Shown piece by piece: positions 44,255-52,420 of a stretch of DNA of 57,848 nucleotides. The position numbers and the translations under genes were made by a program. Under the pieces are notes generated by a model. The model saw only the letters and a program-made list of their open reading frames with translations. It was not told the origin of the DNA and searched no databases. Source of the DNA: CAIVND01 sp035532075 (GTDB lineage Bacteria; Actinomycetota; Acidimicrobiia; Acidimicrobiales; Bog-793); assembly GCA_035532075.1 (NCBI GenBank), contig DATKRV010000080.1, forward strand, positions 1-57,848. The letters run 5' to 3'. Every line of letters starts with the position of its first letter. The first letter of the stretch is position 1.

Positions 44255-46095
44255 AAATTGGGAGCGGCGAGGAGATACTGCGGGGCTGCGATGAATCCCA
44301 ATACGCCGCGATTACCTCTCCGGCAAGGACGCTCCTTGTCATCGCCGGAGCAGGTGCAGGAAAAACAAGAGTCCTGACTCGCAGGATTGCGTGGAGGATT
44401 GCGATCGGCGATGCAGCGCCGCCTTTTTGCCTTGCGCTCACCTTCACGAGGAGAGCCGCGAGCGAACTACGCGAGCGCCTTGGCTCACTTGGTCTCCCCT
44501 CTCCGGTGCATGCGGGAACCTTTCACGCGATCGCACTTGCACAGCTTCGCCAACGCGCGATTGACCGCGGACGGCCTCTTCCGGTACTCGTTGAACGCAA
44601 ATCACAGCTCCTTGGCGCAATCTTGCCGCCGTGGAGCAACCGCCGTCTGTCAAAGGCTCCGCTCGAGAGACGTGATCTGCTCGCATCTGTTGCCGCGGAG
44701 ATTGAATGGGCAAAGGCACGCTTGGTCCGTCCGGAGCACTATCTCGTCGAGGCAACGCGATATTCGCGCACACCAGCAATTGACCTCGAAGCAGTCGCCG
44801 AGGGATATGCACTCTATGAGACTGAGCGCAAGCGTCGCCGACTCTACGACTTTGACGACCTTCTCACCACGGTCGCCGAACTCATCAACCGGGACGCGGA
44901 TTTTGCCGCAGCGCAGCGCTGGAAGTTCCAGCATCTCTTCGTCGACGAGTTTCAAGATGCCAACGCCGCGCAGATCCAGCTCCTCGAGGCCTGGTGTGGT
45001 TCGACCCGTGACCTGTTTTGCGTGGGGGACGCGCGTCAGGCGATCTACGGGTGGAATGGAGCCGATCCAGGCGCGATCGAGAATTTCAAGATGCGCTACC
45101 AGGGTGGCGTCGTGCTCGAGCTCTCGACGAACTACCGCTCGAGCGCCGCGCTCGTGCGCTTTTCACAGGCGGCTCTTCCAACGTCGACGCAAACGCAGAA
45201 CGCGGCGCGCGAGGAGGGTCCCGTGCCGACGATTCATGCCTATGCCAGTGATACCGACGAAGCGATCGGGATTGCCGAAGGAATCCGCGCGCTCTATCGA
45301 AAAAACGGGACATTTGGCAACTGTGCAGTCCTCGCGCGAACAAACGCACAGCTGCCCTTGATTGCCCATGCGCTCAGCACCATCGGGATCCCGACGCGCC
45401 GCAACGATGCTGATGAGTTCCTTACACACCCTGGAGTTCGTCGAGCGCTTGAGCTCTTGCACGGTGACCTCGACCGTCGTCGGTCGAGTGCTCAGGTATT
45501 TCGTAGCTGGCTCGGCGACCTTTCACTCGAGATCGACGAGCAGGTCCCCGAGGACCTGTCTGCGGGAGAACTCGGCGAAATGGTCGATCGAGCACCAAGA
45601 GAGCTTGCAAATCTCGAGGCGCTTGTACTGATTGCTCGCGAATATCAAGAGCTCGAGCCGCTGCCATCCGCGGATGGCTTCCAGGCATATCTGGAACGGA
45701 CGCTTGCCGAGGAGATCCTCCCCGCAACTGCCATGGCAGTCGATCTGCTCAGCTTCCATCGTGCAAAGGGCCTTGAATGGCCGATCGTCTTTGTCATTGG
45801 CCTTGAAGAGGGGTTCGTACCGGTCAGTTACGCGAAGAACAGGGCGATGCTCGCCGAGGAAAAACGGCTCCTCTACGTCGCGCTCAGCAGAGCCGGGGAG
45901 GAGCTGCACTGCTCGTGGGCGCGACAGCGAACCTTTGGGAAAAAGCGCCTTTCACGAGAACCGTCCCCATTTCTTGCCTCGATTGGCGAGGTTCAACGAA
46001 GGTTGCTCTTCGAACAACACGTCGATCCGGCACTCGCCCATCTCGCCATCGCCCAGAGCAGGTCGATACTGAGAACCAGACCACCGGAGAGCTGA
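44248..46095 (+). CDS. UvrD/Rep-type SF1 DNA helicase
   Basis: ATP-dependent 3'-5' DNA helicase of 615 residues. The Q-motif ESQYAAITSPARTLLVIAGA, Walker A AGAGAGKTRVLTRR, motif Ia (LTFTRRAASELRERL), Walker B HLFVDEFQDANAAQ, motif III (CVGDARQAIYGWNGADP), motif IV (LSTNYRSS), motif V (SFHRAKGLEWPIVFVIG) and motif VI (LLYVALSRAGEEL) are all present. It is shorter than canonical UvrD/PcrA (~720) and looks like the compact actinobacterial UvrD2-like group without the HRDC tail. It is divergent from the hydrolase-murF operon. A LexA box over the start codon predicts induction by DNA damage. No nuclease domain is seen. Confidence 0.93.
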   Translation: MVQIGSGEEILRGCDESQYAAITSPARTLLVIAGAGAGKTRVLTRRIAWRIAIGDAAPPFCLALTFTRRAASELRERLGSLGLPSPVHAGTFHAIALAQLRQRAIDRGRPLPVLVERKSQLLGAILPPWSNRRLSKAPLERRDLLASVAAEIEWAKARLVRPEHYLVEATRYSRTPAIDLEAVAEGYALYETERKRRRLYDFDDLLTTVAELINRDADFAAAQRWKFQHLFVDEFQDANAAQIQLLEAWCGSTRDLFCVGDARQAIYGWNGADPGAIENFKMRYQGGVVLELSTNYRSSAALVRFSQAALPTSTQTQNAAREEGPVPTIHAYASDTDEAIGIAEGIRALYRKNGTFGNCAVLARTNAQLPLIAHALSTIGIPTRRNDADEFLTHPGVRRALELLHGDLDRRRSSAQVFRSWLGDLSLEIDEQVPEDLSAGELGEMVDRAPRELANLEALVLIAREYQELEPLPSADGFQAYLERTLAEEILPATAMAVDLLSFHRAKGLEWPIVFVIGLEEGFVPVSYAKNRAMLAEEKRLLYVALSRAGEELHCSWARQRTFGKKRLSREPSPFLASIGEVQRRLLFEQHVDPALAHLAIAQSRSILRTRPPES

Positions 46096-46176
46096 ACGAA
46101 GGGGCATCGGCGGCGTCGCAAAATGTCACAGAAACTCCCGTGAACTTCCGGACTCTTCCGCTATTCTTCCGTCGCT

Positions 46177-48360
46177 ATGGTAACCGAGCGTTTGCCTCTC
46201 GCCGATCGGACGTCAGCGGCGGCAAGGCGCTTTCTTTGCTGGTGCCGCCACCACCCGAACGCAACTGCGCTGGGCCTGTACGCGATCATCGCGCTGGTCG
46301 CGAATTTTCCCGTCTACCCGGGAGATCCGAGCAGACTGAACACATCCACGACCTACGACATTGCCCAGTCGACCTGGTTCCTCGCGTACACGCCGTATGC
46401 ATTTGCACACGGGCACAGCCTCTTTTACACGAATATCGTGAACTATCCCACTGGGGTCAATCTCGCCCAGAACACCGGCATGCCACTCCTTGGACTGCTC
46501 ACCGCCCCGTTGACGATTCTCGTCAGCCCAGTGGCAAGCCTCAACCTCCTGCGTTGGTGCGCGTTCTTTCTCTCCGCCTACGCAGCCTTTTGGGTCTTCC
46601 GGAGGTTCGTCCGGTGGGTTCCGGCGGCATGTGTCGGCGGCCTTTTGTATGGATTCTCTCCGTACATGGTTACCCAGGGTTCCTTGCATCTCAATCTCAC
46701 CTTCGTGCCCCTTCCCCCGCTGATTCTCTATCTGCTCTTCGAGATCTGCGTCGAACAGCGTCAGCGTGCCGTGCGCTCAGGAATCTTTCTCGGCCTGCTT
46801 ATCGTCGCCCAGTTCTACATATCGGCGGAGGTACTTGCGACCACCACCGTTGTGTTTGGAATTTCGCTCTTCTATCTCTTCTTCTTGAACATCCACGACG
46901 TAACAACGCGCGCGATGCACGCGATCCGCGCAGGAGCGGTTGCACTGTGCATCATCTTGCCGTCAACGTTCTACCCCGTGTGGTTCATGATGCATGGTCG
47001 CGCGCACTACACCGGTCCGGCGCAGGGATTTGTCAACGTCTTCAACGCCGACCTACTCAGTCCCTTCATTCCTACCGTCGCCCAGCTCGTAACACCACGA
47101 CATCTTGCCGAGATCGGTTCCAATCTCGTTGCCGGTCAGGGAGATCTCAGCGAGAACGGAAGTTTTCTCGGCATTCCGCTGATCTTGTTCACCATCTACC
47201 TCATTGCACGCTTCTGGCGACGACTCTGGCCGCTCTATTTCGCGCTTGTCGCTCTTACCATATTCCTCTTCTCCCTCGGGCCTCATTTGATCGTTGACGG
47301 TCGACTCCGGCATCTTCCCTTCAACTTGCCATTTGAGAAACTCAGTCACCTCCCGTTCCTCGAGAATCTGCTTCCGGTTCGCTTCTCGCTCTACGTCGTT
47401 TTTTTCGTCGCAATCATCATCACGCTTGGACTCGACTGGATCCATGATGACTCCGAACGACGGAATAACACCTCTATCTCGCGCGCTGTGGTGAGAAATT
47501 CGCTCACGGGGAGATTCTTTGGCGGTGCATTCGCACTGGTCACGCTCATCTCGCTACTTCCATCGTTTCCCTATAGTTCATTTGCACTCCGTGTCAATTG
47601 GTCAGAGACAAAGGCTGGTCTCAAGATCATCCCGTCAGGATCTCGTCTGCTGACCTATCCCTACCCCACGGTCTACGAAGATGCTCCAATGCTGTGGCAG
47701 GCGCTTTCGGGGATGCGATTCAACCTGTTCGGCAGTTACGCCCTCGTTCCGGGAGCAAATGGCCTTGCCTCGCTCATGCCGACGAACCTCTCACCTGCGA
47801 GTGTCCAGGCGATGCTCGAAGACAGCGTTACACCGACTCCGGTTCCCGGGGTTCCCGACATCGTCGCCACCAATGAGGCGATCATCGCCCATTCCGTTGC
47901 TTCTTTCCGAGGAACTGCCCGGTTCCTGATCAGACCCCATGCCTGGACCGCGGTGATGACGATCGATTCGGTCGACACGGCGCACAACACCTTCATCGCG
48001 TGGGTAAAACGACTTCATCCGATACTCGTCGAGGTGAACCCCTCGACAAAATTCCACGATATGGGTCGAGGGCGGCCGAACATCGAGGGACTCGTTGCAG
48101 GTGCTCATGTCCTCGTAACTGGGACGACAACAACGGGTACGGTAAATACACATTCTGCTCAACTGCTGCGCGAATTCATCAGGCAAAACCGGGTCAATGA
48201 CGTCGTGATAGATCTTGGTCTTCGCGATTCAGGCGTAGTCGCGCAATGGTTCCGACTTGCACTCGGTCCCCCGACGCGCGCCGGCGCGGGCGGAGAGGTG
48301 TGGCTCGATGCACTCCAACTTGCGACACGCCCGATTCCAGCGGCTGTGCCAACAGGCTAG
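46177..48360 (+). CDS. Large polytopic membrane protein, GT-C-like
   Basis: 727 residues. About ten or more hydrophobic helices span residues ~28-480 (e.g. ATALGLYAIIALVANF, GLLTAPLTILVSPVASL and VVFGISLFYLFFL), followed by a ~230-residue soluble C-terminal domain, probably extracytoplasmic. The first loop has STTYDIAQSTWFLAYTPYAF, with an acidic residue where GT-C glycosyltransferases place their catalytic Asp. This overall plan resembles actinobacterial DUF2079/GT39-type sugar transferases, but no family motif is decisive. It may act in surface glycan or cell-wall assembly. ATG 46177 lies 81 bp after the helicase, with TATTCT 9 nt upstream. Confidence 0.65.
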   Translation: MVTERLPLADRTSAAARRFLCWCRHHPNATALGLYAIIALVANFPVYPGDPSRLNTSTTYDIAQSTWFLAYTPYAFAHGHSLFYTNIVNYPTGVNLAQNTGMPLLGLLTAPLTILVSPVASLNLLRWCAFFLSAYAAFWVFRRFVRWVPAACVGGLLYGFSPYMVTQGSLHLNLTFVPLPPLILYLLFEICVEQRQRAVRSGIFLGLLIVAQFYISAEVLATTTVVFGISLFYLFFLNIHDVTTRAMHAIRAGAVALCIILPSTFYPVWFMMHGRAHYTGPAQGFVNVFNADLLSPFIPTVAQLVTPRHLAEIGSNLVAGQGDLSENGSFLGIPLILFTIYLIARFWRRLWPLYFALVALTIFLFSLGPHLIVDGRLRHLPFNLPFEKLSHLPFLENLLPVRFSLYVVFFVAIIITLGLDWIHDDSERRNNTSISRAVVRNSLTGRFFGGAFALVTLISLLPSFPYSSFALRVNWSETKAGLKIIPSGSRLLTYPYPTVYEDAPMLWQALSGMRFNLFGSYALVPGANGLASLMPTNLSPASVQAMLEDSVTPTPVPGVPDIVATNEAIIAHSVASFRGTARFLIRPHAWTAVMTIDSVDTAHNTFIAWVKRLHPILVEVNPSTKFHDMGRGRPNIEGLVAGAHVLVTGTTTTGTVNTHSAQLLREFIRQNRVNDVVIDLGLRDSGVVAQWFRLALGPPTRAGAGGEVWLDALQLATRPIPAAVPTG

Positions 48361-48447
48361 AACGCCTCCTCATCGACATCTCTCTCTTCGGGGGCACAGT
48401 CAGGGACCGCCCGCAACACCTCGAACAGTGCTACTCGCTCGCCAGTT

Positions 48448-49257
48448 TCACGAGCAAAAGAAGCCAAGCAACTCCTCGTTGAGCTTCGCGGGAGCTTCGT
48501 GAGGGACCATATGTCCACAGTCGAAGGTGACAAAGCGGGCATCTGGAATCAGCTCGGCCGTTGTCTGACCAAGGGAGATGTCATTGACCTCATCGTTCGT
48601 TCCCCATACGACGAGCGTCTTTGCCACGATGTACGGAAGACGACGGAGCGTGTTGTAGCGGCTCCTCGTCTCGGCGACATTCATGTTCGAGAGGATCTTG
48701 CGATAGCTCTCGAGCGCACCGGGCGTCTGTATGTTCGCCCAGTCATACTCGGTCCAGTCGCGCGCGTCGGCCTCGCTGATATCTGGAAGTGCGGCGATCC
48801 GCTCATAGGTTGCCTCTTTTGTCGGGGGCTGGAATTCGGTCATCTGCGCCAGAGTCCGGGTCGCGGTGCCACCGCTTGCGGTGAGCGCGAGTCGATTGAC
48901 GCGCTCTGGGCTCTCATAGGCAAACAGGGAGGCAATCCATCCACCCATCGAATGCCCCACGATGTTTGAGCGACCGAGACCGAGGGCGTCTTGGAACTCG
49001 CGGACGAAATCGACCAGGTAGGCAAAGGAATAACCCTGCTCCAGCCGATCGCCGATCCCCCATCCGACGAGATCGACAGCAAGCACCCGGAGCCCCTCCG
49101 AGAGCCGGTCGATATTGCGATACCAGCTCGTTCCACCGGCACTGAATCCCACCCCGTGCAACAAGATCGTCGGGGCTCCGCTCCCGACATCGAAATAACG
49201 GGTGCGTCCGTGGCTCAAGTTGACAAAGCATTGTGAGGAATCGAGCGTCTTTGACAT
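48448..49257 (-). CDS. Alpha/beta hydrolase
   Basis: 269 residues from ATG 49257, which has GGGAGAG upstream. TILLHGVGFSAGGTSWY gives the HG oxyanion segment, NIVGHSMGGWIASLF the nucleophile Ser, VVWGTNDEVN the acid and FDCGHMVPHEAP the His, so the fold is catalytically complete. It resembles meta-cleavage-product hydrolases and haloalkane/ester hydrolases of class MhpC; the substrate is unknown. A ring-cleavage dioxygenase pair (ligAB-like) lies 5 kb away, but the extradiol protocatechuate pathway does not use an MhpC-type step, so a link is speculative. The transcript runs leftward alone. Confidence 0.85.
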   Translation of the reverse strand: MSKTLDSSQCFVNLSHGRTRYFDVGSGAPTILLHGVGFSAGGTSWYRNIDRLSEGLRVLAVDLVGWGIGDRLEQGYSFAYLVDFVREFQDALGLGRSNIVGHSMGGWIASLFAYESPERVNRLALTASGGTATRTLAQMTEFQPPTKEATYERIAALPDISEADARDWTEYDWANIQTPGALESYRKILSNMNVAETRSRYNTLRRLPYIVAKTLVVWGTNDEVNDISLGQTTAELIPDARFVTFDCGHMVPHEAPAKLNEELLGFFCS

Positions 49258-49330
49258 AAAACTCTCCCTGACGATGAAAGACCGACTGTATCGCCTGAGG
49301 CGCGACCGCGTCGCCTCGCTCACCTCCAGA

Positions 49331-50227
49331 TCAGGAGGAACCGCCGCCGAGCCACTCAGCGATGAGATGTCCTCCAGCGGACAGGCGCGAGGGAACGGCA
49401 AATTCTCCCGAGATCAAACCGTGTTCGATCTCTTTGCGATGGAACCAGCGCACCTCGAGATGTTCTTCATTGAGTATCAGGTCAAGATGTCTCGCGTGTG
49501 CCTCGTAGGCGAGCATCAAAGACGAGGGAAACGGCCAAGGTTGACTTCCGCGATATCGCAAGGACTCGACTTTGAGACCGACCTCTTCGCGTACCTCGCG
49601 ATATACCGCGGCCTCTGGTGATTCGCCAGCCTCGACGAACCCTGCGAGCGTCGACCATCGATTGCGTTCTGAACCATGGCGACGCCCGAGAACGCAGTAT
49701 TCGCCAGCGCTCACAAGCATGATCACTGCGGCATCGCTTCTCGGAAAGATGTCGCGATGACACGTTGGGCAGAATCGCAGGTGACCTGCATCTCCGAAAA
49801 CCGTCGGACCGCCGCAACGCGAGCAGAACCGCGATCTCCGATGCCAGCCGACGAGCGCAATGGCAATCGCCGATGCGCTCTGTTCAACCGACGTCATACC
49901 AAGCGCGATCTCGCGAAGATTGACAAGATTGAGCCCGCCTTGGTCGCGCTCCCCAACATCGACCGCGAACAGGGCGCCTCCGCCGGGAGGACACCCGAGA
50001 AAGATGGTCGACTCTTCGTCAAGCGCCCCAATGTCAAGCGACTGGCGCCAATCGGGTGTTCCGTCAGCTCGACACGCAACCAGGTGTTGGTCTCCGACGA
50101 GCAGCACTCTGCTCCGTTCGTCGAACCAGAGCGCGCTGAGCGCGGAGGGATCCTTGCGCAGGTGCGCCGAGCGATCAAGTTCGATACCGCTAAATGGCAG
50201 CGCCATCAGGTCCTCGGCCAAGATCAC
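49331..50227 (-). CDS. nudC: NAD(H) pyrophosphatase / RNA deNADding enzyme
   Basis: Nudix hydrolase of 298 residues that cleaves NADH and, in other bacteria, removes NAD caps from RNA. The zinc ribbon CSRCGG...CPTCH (four Cys, ~135-155) is intact. The Nudix box GFVEAGESPEAAVYREVREE is complete, and the NudC-specific SQPWPFPSS motif follows at ~235. The N-terminal ~120 residues are the usual divergent domain. The start is GTG 50227; TAACCT (minus) lies exactly 6 nt upstream, so the mRNA is probably leaderless. It is divergent from the LytR_C gene, and their -10 elements form one palindrome at 50234-50256. Confidence 0.94.
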   Translation of the reverse strand: MILAEDLMALPFSGIELDRSAHLRKDPSALSALWFDERSRVLLVGDQHLVACRADGTPDWRQSLDIGALDEESTIFLGCPPGGGALFAVDVGERDQGGLNLVNLREIALGMTSVEQSASAIAIALVGWHRRSRFCSRCGGPTVFGDAGHLRFCPTCHRDIFPRSDAAVIMLVSAGEYCVLGRRHGSERNRWSTLAGFVEAGESPEAAVYREVREEVGLKVESLRYRGSQPWPFPSSLMLAYEAHARHLDLILNEEHLEVRWFHRKEIEHGLISGEFAVPSRLSAGGHLIAEWLGGGSS

Positions 50228-50233
50228 GGACCT

Positions 50234-50256
50234 AGGTTAGGTTGACACGGTAACCT
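50234..50256. promoter_or_regulatory. Back-to-back promoters of nudC and LytR_C gene
   Basis: AGGTTA (50234-50239) and TAACCT (50251-50256) form a dyad with an 11-bp centre. Each arm, read on its own strand, is a TAACCT -10 hexamer exactly 6 nt before a GTG start (50227 minus, 50263 plus). Polymerase could not occupy both at once. Confidence 0.6.
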
Positions 50257-50262
50257 TTGGCG

Positions 50263-50898
50263 GTGACAAGGCAAACCTTCCGCTCATACTTTGGCTTTCG
50301 AACCCCCAAGCACCGACGCAACCACGGATCTCGCTCGCTCAAGATTGTCGTTGGACTCGCTGTCGTAGTCGTGATCGGAGGCGTCATCTTGACCCTGATG
50401 CACCATTCCACCAGCGCTTTGCCAGGCTCCACCAGCGCTTTGCCAGGCTCGAACACAACGACCACGCAAGCACCCCGGCACACGACGACAACGCGGACGA
50501 CAACGCGGACGAAAACACCGAAATCGACGACGTCGACGGTCACCAAGACCGGGCATTCCACGACGACCGTCCCGACGACCGTCTCGACGACATCCCCATC
50601 CATCGCCCCCGCACAGGTACTTGTGCAGGTATTTAACGGCTCTGGGGTCTCTGGCCAGGCTGGCGCCACCGCGTCTGCTCTGTCGACAATCGGCTTTAGG
50701 ATCAACGGCATCGCCGATGCAGCGACGTTCACGTACAGCGCATCGGTAATTGCCTATGCACCGGGGCAACTCGCTGCCGCGCAGACGTTGCAGCACTACA
50801 TCGGGGGTACCACGACACTTGAGCAGTCCTCTTCGGTCTCGTCCACAGAGGTCCAGCTGATCACTGGGACAGATTTCACCGGCGTAACCAACTCCTGA
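50263..50898 (+). CDS. Membrane-anchored LytR C-terminal-domain protein
   Basis: 211 residues. A basic cytoplasmic N-terminus is followed by one transmembrane helix (~27-46, IVVGLAVVVVIGGVILTLM), a ~75-residue linker that is almost all Thr/Ser/Pro, and a C-terminal LytR_C domain (QVLVQVFNGSGVSGQAGATA ... TFTYSASVIAYAPG). This domain is found in cell-wall and LCP-linked actinobacterial proteins, so a periplasmic cell-envelope role is likely. The linker includes an exact 21-bp duplication (50408-50449) repeating STSALPG. GTG 50263 with TAACCT 6 nt before it is chosen over the TTG at 50257. The next gene also encodes an exported protein. Confidence 0.85.
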   Translation: MTRQTFRSYFGFRTPKHRRNHGSRSLKIVVGLAVVVVIGGVILTLMHHSTSALPGSTSALPGSNTTTTQAPRHTTTTRTTTRTKTPKSTTSTVTKTGHSTTTVPTTVSTTSPSIAPAQVLVQVFNGSGVSGQAGATASALSTIGFRINGIADAATFTYSASVIAYAPGQLAAAQTLQHYIGGTTTLEQSSSVSSTEVQLITGTDFTGVTNS

Positions 50899-50938
50899 CC
50901 GAATACCCCGAGTCCAACATTGACGAAGAAAGAACTCC

Positions 50939-51718
50939 ATGAACCCTCCGCCGTTCCGAGACATCCACGCCAGGACACGCCATACGCGTTCCTGGCTACT
51001 GGTCCCATTAGTCACCCTCGCGGGATCGATAGGCTTCGATGCAACCGGCTCTGCAGGGGCCTCCCCTCGGTCCCACGGGGCCAAAACTTCGAAACTTCCC
51101 GCACCGGCCACATTGATCGCAACGATGAACACAGCGATTGCCACGATGCACTCGGTACATCTCTACATCAGCGCCACCCAGGCGTCACCGAGGGTGGTCG
51201 AGACGATTTCGCAAGATTCAGGACTCAATTCGGGCTCTCAGAATGTGGCGACTGGCAGTGAACACGCCAGTGTCAGGTTGACACCTTCGAACGCCTATCT
51301 CTCGGGAAACAGCTCTGGTCTCTCGGCTTTCTTCGCACTTCCGCCAGACGACCTCCCACTCGTCGGAACAAAATGGATCGTGATCAAGTCCGGTGCAACG
51401 CAGTACAAGACATTTGTCAACACGATCGAGTTCAAGAACCTGTTCAAGAATCTTGTTCCGAGCACGAAACCACTTTCAATCCGTGCGACGACGATGCATT
51501 CGATTGCCTCCTATGTGCTTCACTGGCAGATCAAGAGCGGAACGGCGACGACAAATCTCAACCTCTATATTCCCGAAAATGGCAAGAAGCTCCCGATCGC
51601 GGAAACGGCGGTGTCAGGGACGACCGTTGAACAGTCAGTACTCAGTCATTGGAACGAGAGGATCGTCATCAAGGTGCCCACCAACACCATCGCCATCTCC
51701 AAACTGCACCCAAGCTAG
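50939..51718 (+). CDS. Exported LppX/LprG-like protein
   Basis: 259 residues. A basic start and hydrophobic segment (~18-38, SWLLVPLVTLAGSIGF) form a signal or membrane anchor; no lipobox Cys is seen. The rest (TLIATMNTAIATMHSVHLYI at the start of the domain, then alternating beta-strands and VGTKWIVIKSG) looks like the LppX/LprAFG half-barrel that carries lipids or senses the envelope. That fold assignment rests on pattern and length, not on a diagnostic motif. It follows the LytR_C gene by 40 bp and may share its transcript. A 20-bp triple repeat follows directly after the stop codon. Confidence 0.6.
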   Translation: MNPPPFRDIHARTRHTRSWLLVPLVTLAGSIGFDATGSAGASPRSHGAKTSKLPAPATLIATMNTAIATMHSVHLYISATQASPRVVETISQDSGLNSGSQNVATGSEHASVRLTPSNAYLSGNSSGLSAFFALPPDDLPLVGTKWIVIKSGATQYKTFVNTIEFKNLFKNLVPSTKPLSIRATTMHSIASYVLHWQIKSGTATTNLNLYIPENGKKLPIAETAVSGTTVEQSVLSHWNERIVIKVPTNTIAISKLHPS

Positions 51719-51719
51719 G

Positions 51720-51779
51720 CCACTTGGCCAGAAGAGAAACCACTTGGCCAGAAGAGAAACCACTTGGCCAGAGGGGTCC
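51720..51779 (+). repeat. 20-bp tandem repeat, three copies
   Basis: CCACTTGGCCAGAAGAGAAA at 51720-51739 and 51740-51759, with a third copy at 51760-51779 that diverges in its last bases. It starts 2 bp after the stop codon and lies between two converging genes. Confidence 0.95.
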
Positions 51780-51857
51780 ACCGGTCATCGGCTTGCTCGC
51801 TCCACCTGGTCCAGGCGCATACGGCCATGAGATTTTCGAACCAAATCCCGTTCCGAA

Positions 51858-52370
51858 CTAGATCCCGGTCGAACCGTCAATAACCTCTCTCAACAGATCT
51901 GCATGCCCATTGTGTCGCGCGTACTCCTCAATCAGATGAAAGAGGATCCATCGCATCGAGACGTACTGGTCCCCCCGACGTGGCCCAATTGCAATCTGAT
52001 CCAGAGACTTTGTCTCTGCGACGATCTCCCGCGAGCGCTCACAGGCGACAAGGAAGAGCTCAAGACACTCCTCAAGACCGGGTCCACCAAGGTCATTGAA
52101 GGCAGCATCCGGATCCTCTGGCGTGCGAAACAGGCCAGTCGGCTCTTCACCTTGAAAACGCGCGATGAACCACATCTTCTCGACATCAGTCATGTGGCGC
52201 ACAAGACCGAGCAGGGACATCGATGATGGCGGGACGGAACGTTGTCGCGCCTGCTCAGTCGTCAACCCCGAACACTTTTGCACAAGCGTCGCGCGGTGAA
52301 AATCGATGAAGGAGAGCAGCATCTCCTCATTTGTTCCGACGATAGGCGTCTCAACCCGGGTGATATCCAT
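51858..52370 (-). CDS. DinB-like (DUF664) protein
   Basis: 170 residues from ATG 52370, which has AGGG 6 nt upstream. It is a DinB-superfamily four-helix bundle of the DUF664 branch common in Actinobacteria. Recognisable parts are LLSFIDFHRATLVQKCSGLT, LLGLVRHMTDVEKMWF (first metal His) and RWILFHLIEEYARHNGHADL (the last His cluster). A mycothiol-dependent transferase or metal-thiol role is typical but unproven here. It lies 50 bp from the thiolase on the same strand; a long alternative start at 52469 would overlap the thiolase gene and is rejected. Confidence 0.85.
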   Translation of the reverse strand: MDITRVETPIVGTNEEMLLSFIDFHRATLVQKCSGLTTEQARQRSVPPSSMSLLGLVRHMTDVEKMWFIARFQGEEPTGLFRTPEDPDAAFNDLGGPGLEECLELFLVACERSREIVAETKSLDQIAIGPRRGDQYVSMRWILFHLIEEYARHNGHADLLREVIDGSTGI

Positions 52371-52420
52371 GGAAAACCCTACCCTCGGCGCCAGCACAGC
52401 ATGTGGAAATCTCGCGCACG

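Noticed and set aside
50231..50255. IdeR/DtxR iron box upstream of nudC
   Set aside because: TAGGTTAGG matches one half of the consensus, but the other half has several mismatches. The dyad is better explained as two -10 hexamers.
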